Notes under the pieces: generated by a model
What the model was told of the DNA's origin: nothing
What the model saw: the letters and a program-made list of their open reading frames with translations, nothing else
The model's database searches: none
Source of the DNA: CAYZJV01 sp049310885
Lineage (GTDB): Bacteria > Spirochaetota > Spirochaetia > Sphaerochaetales > Sphaerochaetaceae
DNA: 64,000 nt
Assembly: GCF_049310885.1 (NCBI RefSeq)
Contig: NZ_JBMDYO010000002.1
Coordinates: 186,001-250,000, forward strand
Direction: 5' to 3'
Program-made: the position numbers and the translations under genes
In this document: in pieces, positions 59,848-64,000 of the stretch
Position numbering within the stretch: position 1 is the first letter of the stretch
Layout: each line of letters starts with the position of its first letter

Positions 59848-60960
59848 TCACACCTTCTCAAATATCGTATCCGGCTTGTCCGGATTGAACGGCTCATTAG
59901 CCCACATGAAGGTCACCAAATCTCCCTCCCCCTCGTTGATGATGTTGTGGGTATACCCAGGGGGGATGTCCACAACCTCAAGCGTCTCCCCCGAGACATG
60001 GTAATCTATCACCTCAGTGGTCCCGATTTTCCTGAACTGGATCAGGCCCTTCCCGCTTACCACTAAGAATTTCTCGTTCTTGGTATGGTGCCAGTGGTTC
60101 CCCTTGGTGATGCCGGGTTTGGAGATGTTCACCGAGAACTGGCCACGCTCTACTGTTCTGATGATTTCGGTGAAAGAACCACGGTTGTCACTGTTCATCT
60201 TCAGTGGATAACTGAACCGGTCCTCCGGTAGGTAACTCAGGTAGGTGCTGTATAGCACCTTCTCGAAACTGGAAGACATGTTCGGCACTGAAAGATTGGT
60301 TCGGCTGTCCCTAAAACCCTCAAGGAGCTCCACAATCCTTCCCAGCTTCACGGTATGTACCGTGGGTACCTTGCAGAACCCATTTTCCTCCAGAACATCA
60401 CCTTTCTCCAGTGCATTCATGAAACTGTCCAGCACATCATCGATGTAGACGAGGTTCATGACCACCCCAGGGTCATTGACCGTTATGGGCAAGTCCCTTG
60501 TGATGTTGTAACAGAAGGTGGCAACCGCACTGTTGTAGTTGGGCTTGCACCACTTGCCGAAGACGTTGGGAAGGCGGTAGACGTATACAGGAGCCCCTTT
60601 CTCATCTCCGTAGGAGAAGAGCAGGTCCTCCCCTGCTTTTTTGCTTTTCCCGTAGGGATTGTCCAAGGCTGCCTGAATGGAAGAGGTGATAAGAATGGGG
60701 CAAGAATTCTTATGTTTCTTCAAGAAGGCGAGCAGGGTACTGGTGAAACCGAAGTTGCCTTCCATGAACTCCTTCTCTTCCTTAGGCCGGTTCACGCCGG
60801 CAAGATGAAAGACAAACTCACAGTCCTTGGTGAAGGAGTCAAGAAGGCTCTCCTCTGTATCGATGTCAAAGAGGTACAACTCCTCATAGCCCTTGTTACG
60901 TAGTTCACAGACAAGGTTCTTCCCCACAAAGCCGTTTGCACCGGTTACCAGTATCTTCAT
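59848..60960 (-). CDS. capF: CapF/FnlB-type bifunctional epimerase-reductase
   Basis: The 370-residue protein joins an SDR domain (ILVTGANGFVGKNLVCEL, HLAGVNRP, YGKSKKAGEDL, to about residue 245) to a C-terminal cupin (GNHWHHTKNEKFLVVSGKG), exactly the CapF layout. The cupin epimerises at C3 and the SDR domain reduces C4 with NADPH to give UDP-2-acetamido-2,6-dideoxy-L-talose. It starts one base after capE ends. Confidence 0.94.
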   Translation of the reverse strand: MKILVTGANGFVGKNLVCELRNKGYEELYLFDIDTEESLLDSFTKDCEFVFHLAGVNRPKEEKEFMEGNFGFTSTLLAFLKKHKNSCPILITSSIQAALDNPYGKSKKAGEDLLFSYGDEKGAPVYVYRLPNVFGKWCKPNYNSAVATFCYNITRDLPITVNDPGVVMNLVYIDDVLDSFMNALEKGDVLEENGFCKVPTVHTVKLGRIVELLEGFRDSRTNLSVPNMSSSFEKVLYSTYLSYLPEDRFSYPLKMNSDNRGSFTEIIRTVERGQFSVNISKPGITKGNHWHHTKNEKFLVVSGKGLIQFRKIGTTEVIDYHVSGETLEVVDIPPGYTHNIINEGEGDLVTFMWANEPFNPDKPDTIFEKV

Positions 60961-60961
60961 G

Positions 60962-61984
60962 CTAGCGGTTCTCCCATGCTTGTAGCTCTTCCTGGATGTA
61001 TTTCAGAGTGAGCAGTTTTTCCTTGATCTGGGGGACGGTCAGCAACTGGGTGTTGCTGGAGTTAAACTCCTTGAGGGTATTACATGCCTCTGTGCCATCA
61101 GAGAAGTACTTGTCATAGTTTAGGTCACGGTTGTCGGCAGGGACGCGGTAGAAGTTACCCAGGTCCATGGCATTTGCACACTCCTCATTGGTGAGCAGTG
61201 TCTCGTACATCTTTTCGCCATGCCTGATACCGATGGTCTTTATCTCATTTTCTGCATGGAAGAGCTCCTTCACTGCCTGGGCAAGGTCACCAATGGTACT
61301 TGCAGGTGCCTTCTGTACCAGGATGTCCCCGGTATGTGCATGTTCATAGGCATAGAGAACCAGATCGACTGCCTCTTCCAAGGTCATGATGAAGCGAGTC
61401 ATAGACGGGTCAGTCACCGTCAGGGGCTTGCCTGCCTTGATCTGCTCAACAAAGAGAGGGACCACGGACCCTCTGGAGCAAAGCACATTCCCGTACCGTG
61501 TACCACAGATAAGAGTCCTGTCCTCGGAAACCGTCCTTGACTTGGCGACAAATACCTTCTCCATCATTGCCTTGCTGGTTCCCATGGCATTGATCGGATA
61601 GGCTGCCTTGTCGGTGGAGAGGCAGATGACTTTCTTCACCCCCGCATTGATGCAGGCGGTCAGGACATTATCTGTCCCAACCACATTGGTCTTCACTGCC
61701 TCCATAGGAAAAAACTCACAGGAGGGAACCTGTTTCAGTGCTGCTGCACTGAAGACAAAATCCACCCCGTTCAAGGCATCGCGGATGCTGCGGTAATCGC
61801 GCACATCACCGATGTAGTACTTGATCTTGTCGTTCTTGTAGAAGTGGCGCATGTCATCCTGTTTCTTCTCGTCGCGAGAGAATATCCGGATCTCTGCTAT
61901 GTCAGTGTTAAGAAAGCGTTCCAACACGGCATTTCCGAAAGAGCCGGTACCGCCAGTGATTAGGATGGTTTTGTTAGTAAACAT
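60962..61984 (-). CDS. capE: UDP-N-acetylglucosamine 4,6-dehydratase/epimerase (CapE/FnlA)
   Basis: The 340-residue extended SDR begins TILITGGTGSFGNAVLERFL and has SRDEKKQDDMRHFY (typical of FlaA1/CapE/WbjB), AAALKQVPSCEFFP, and TDKAAYPINAMGTSKAMMEK. The catalytic Tyr of classical SDRs is replaced in this TDKAxxPxNxMGxSK motif. It inverts and dehydrates UDP-GlcNAc, the first step to UDP-L-FucNAc. It is the first of the capE-capF-capG set. Confidence 0.95.
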   Translation of the reverse strand: MFTNKTILITGGTGSFGNAVLERFLNTDIAEIRIFSRDEKKQDDMRHFYKNDKIKYYIGDVRDYRSIRDALNGVDFVFSAAALKQVPSCEFFPMEAVKTNVVGTDNVLTACINAGVKKVICLSTDKAAYPINAMGTSKAMMEKVFVAKSRTVSEDRTLICGTRYGNVLCSRGSVVPLFVEQIKAGKPLTVTDPSMTRFIMTLEEAVDLVLYAYEHAHTGDILVQKAPASTIGDLAQAVKELFHAENEIKTIGIRHGEKMYETLLTNEECANAMDLGNFYRVPADNRDLNYDKYFSDGTEACNTLKEFNSSNTQLLTVPQIKEKLLTLKYIQEELQAWENR

Positions 61985-62016
61985 TTAATAACTCTTATAT
62001 TTAAAATTGACTATCT

Positions 62017-63144
62017 TCAGAAAAGCTCAGTAATTTCTTTAAAATCTGAAAGATAGTTCCGATAATCGAAAATTGAATGATTTTCGATTCTTCGCTTATT
62101 GCTATATGCTCTCTCCAAAGCAAGAACTATCGAAGAGACAGAAATATCTTCAACAAGAATACAACCATTAAGTTTTGAGCAATAATCAGATATATCACTG
62201 GTTCTATTTGTAATTACAGGAGTTCCTGCACTAATACTTTCAACAAATTTTGTTGAAAACCCAGCTTGAGTCATTTTATTTTTATCACGAAAGAAACAAC
62301 TATAATCTGATCCTTTTAGTTCTGTTATAACCTTTTCATGTGACAGACGCCCATAAAAGATAATATTACTAGGAATGCTATTCCTTGAACCAGAAAATTG
62401 CTCATGAAACTCATTTTCTGTAATACCAATAATCTTAAGCAATACAGGAACTTTTATTTGGGATACAGCATCAATTAAAAGATCTACTCGATCTTTTCTA
62501 CCAGGTGAACCTGCATAGATAATTGTAAAATTTGAATTTTTAATAATTGCTTCTATGGCCCATTTGGGATCCTCAAGATCAACCAAAGGGGGAATATAGA
62601 AAGTAGGTACATGCTCATTATAATAATTTAAAAGATATGAACTGATTGCTACAACACCATCAACAGTTTTATTTACTAATCGCATTCTCAATTCGCTATC
62701 TACAAATTTTACAAGTCCTTGAATCCCAGTGATCTGATGAGAATACCATTCAGTACAATCAGAAATTACCTTTATTGAATTAGTCCTACAAAAAGGTATG
62801 ATACGAATGATAGGTAAAGCTGGATAATTATAAAAAATCACAGCAGAAACTCTGTTAAAATATTTTAATATAAAAGTTTTAATTATCTTGATCTGTTTAC
62901 TATATCTAACCCATTCTTTAATTTTCTTTGGATAGGGTCTATTATAGAAATCAAAACCTTGGTACTTTTGGGGGTTATTATGCACCTCATAATCAGGATA
63001 ATCGATTTCATGGTTAATCCCAATAAACACTACTGAATATCCTAATTCCCTAAAAGCTTTTCCATTAGCTATTACTCTCTGAGCTGCTGCATTCTTATCT
63101 GGTAAATCAAACCCTCCAAAATATAAAATTATATCTTTCTTCAT
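62017..63144 (-). CDS. Family 4-like glycosyltransferase
   Basis: The 375-residue GT-B protein has YFGGFDLPDKNAAAQRVIAN at the N-terminus (the acceptor loop) and a C-terminal donor domain with FTIIYAGSPGRKDRVDLLID, IIFYGRLSHEKVITELKGSD and GFSTKFVESISAGTPVITN, the E-x7-E region. AT-rich like the other transferases. It acts on the cytoplasmic face; donor unknown. Confidence 0.9.
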   Translation of the reverse strand: MKKDIILYFGGFDLPDKNAAAQRVIANGKAFRELGYSVVFIGINHEIDYPDYEVHNNPQKYQGFDFYNRPYPKKIKEWVRYSKQIKIIKTFILKYFNRVSAVIFYNYPALPIIRIIPFCRTNSIKVISDCTEWYSHQITGIQGLVKFVDSELRMRLVNKTVDGVVAISSYLLNYYNEHVPTFYIPPLVDLEDPKWAIEAIIKNSNFTIIYAGSPGRKDRVDLLIDAVSQIKVPVLLKIIGITENEFHEQFSGSRNSIPSNIIFYGRLSHEKVITELKGSDYSCFFRDKNKMTQAGFSTKFVESISAGTPVITNRTSDISDYCSKLNGCILVEDISVSSIVLALERAYSNKRRIENHSIFDYRNYLSDFKEITELF

Positions 63145-63183
63145 ATAAATTTCCCATTATTCGGAAAAAATAATAACAAATTA

Positions 63184-64000
63184 TTAATCCCAAATCTCAC
63201 TAAGATACTTCTCAACAACAATGTCTCGATCAAACTCTCTTTCAACTTTCTCTCTTCCCGCAATACCCATCTGCTTCTTCTTTTCATAGGGTAAAGCAAT
63301 GAATGATTCAACTTTGGCTATTAAATCCTTAGCATCCTTAATCTTTATGAGAAAGCCATTCTGCCCTTCCTCAACCACTTCCCTGCACCCACTTCTATCA
63401 GTTGTGATTATGGGCCTAGCACAAGCACTACTCTCTAAAAGTACATTGGAAAGTCCTTCAGGATAGTAGGAAGGATGAACAGTGCAATGTGTTATTCGTA
63501 GAATTTCCCTCACATCCTTCACCATACCATGGTATTGAATGATTCCCTCTTCTTGCATCTTATGGAGAATACCTTCATATGATTCTTCGCAGAAGCCACA
63601 GATATGGAAATGGGTATTAGGATACTTTGCTTTAATAACCTTTGCCATCTCAAGGTAGTGATCAATGCCCTTCTCTTTCATGATGCGAGAGATAAACACA
63701 AATTCAATTGTATCATCAGGAGGGTACTCCAAAGGTTGGAACTTAGTTAGATTCACTCCTGATCCAGGCAATAAACCATGTTTCCCCAATGCAATTCGTT
63801 TCTTTTCAAAGAAAGCTTGGTTTTCCTTATTCTGGAAAAAAACTTTCTGCGCATTCTTTAACGCATGCTTGTAAAGAAAGCTGGTAAAAGATTGAAGAAA
63901 TCCCGCCTTCTCTACTGCAGTACCAAGCCCAGTAATATTGGCAATATAGGGAATCTTTTGCATTCTACAGGCAATCCCCCCATAGATGTTGGGTTTGATA
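63184..64000 (-). CDS. Family 4 glycosyltransferase (N-terminus outside window)
   Basis: The frame is open to the window edge: an ATG at 63963 exists, but the upstream codons read IKPNIYGGIACR, a normal part of this family (KPN-YGG before PYIANITGLG), so the gene begins beyond 64000. Visible features are TGLGTAVE, FVFISRIMKEKGIDHYLE, FHICGFCEESYEGI, and the E-x7-E motif in YYPEGLSNVLLESSACA. It resembles PglA/Cap1-type transferases that act early in lipid-linked glycan assembly, perhaps with a UDP-HexNAc donor. Confidence 0.92.
   Translation of the reverse strand, partial: IKPNIYGGIACRMQKIPYIANITGLGTAVEKAGFLQSFTSFLYKHALKNAQKVFFQNKENQAFFEKKRIALGKHGLLPGSGVNLTKFQPLEYPPDDTIEFVFISRIMKEKGIDHYLEMAKVIKAKYPNTHFHICGFCEESYEGILHKMQEEGIIQYHGMVKDVREILRITHCTVHPSYYPEGLSNVLLESSACARPIITTDRSGCREVVEEGQNGFLIKIKDAKDLIAKVESFIALPYEKKKQMGIAGREKVEREFDRDIVVEKYLSEIWD

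Overview
The window looks like the chromosome of an anaerobic, sugar-using spirochaete of the Sphaerochaeta type. This is an inference from gene content (TRAP-linked sugar-acid catabolism under a LacI-family regulator, CDP- and UDP-sugar surface glycans, many Firmicutes-style mobile genes); there is no rRNA or other marker gene to confirm it. No tRNA, rRNA or CRISPR array was seen.

Layout. (1) 1-7529 is host catabolism: a leftward operon dctP-dctQ-dctM, Gfo/Idh oxidoreductase, LarA-like protein, NagB-like sugar isomerase, divergent from a lacI-type gene, with two related palindromic operators between them. (2) 7530-40000 is a composite accessory island. It contains a large serine recombinase with two accessory genes and an XRE regulator (8288-12439), an IS1595-like insertion with visible ends and target duplication (13474-14668), an orphan DinJ antitoxin, a HigBA-type toxin-antitoxin pair, an RloAB/AbiL-type defence pair, and three tandem serine recombinases (18391-22219). 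Next is a phage-like block (22464-30596): DUF5049, DUF4314, gamma-glutamylcyclotransferase, amidoligase, a second DUF4314, a P27-type small terminase, two paralogous phage proteins, an iteron-rich non-coding stretch, an archaeo-eukaryotic-type primase fused to a DUF927 helicase, and a DUF1492-like regulator. Then come a DUF6076 protein, DinD, about 2 kb of repeat-rich DNA around an AbiE system, a YefM/RelE-type pair, the tail of a decayed RecG-like regulator with QVTP repeats, and a pRiA4b Orf3-like protein.

(3) 40041-64000 is a leftward surface-polysaccharide cluster. It holds UDP-glucuronate epimerase and UDP-glucose dehydrogenase; DUF1413 and two double-HTH regulators; an IS21-like element that cuts a nucleotidyltransferase gene; and a CDP-3,6-dideoxyhexose block (rfbH, an FNR-type reductase, rfbG, rfbF, an SDR reductase and a YerE-like ThDP enzyme). 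The YerE-like enzyme suggests a branched sugar of the yersiniose type. After that come flippase, glycosyltransferases, a Wzy-like polymerase, and the three UDP-N-acetyl-L-fucosamine enzymes. The flippase/GT2/Wzy/GT4 stretch (53462-58717) and 62017-63180 are visibly AT-rich compared with the precursor genes.

The most interesting reading is that 22464-30596 is, or derives from, a phage satellite: it has its own primase-helicase, an iteron array just 3' of that gene as in SaPI origins, and a small terminase subunit but no large terminase, portal or capsid genes. Several further non-coding modules at 33.5-36.5 kb share the same design with different repeat words.
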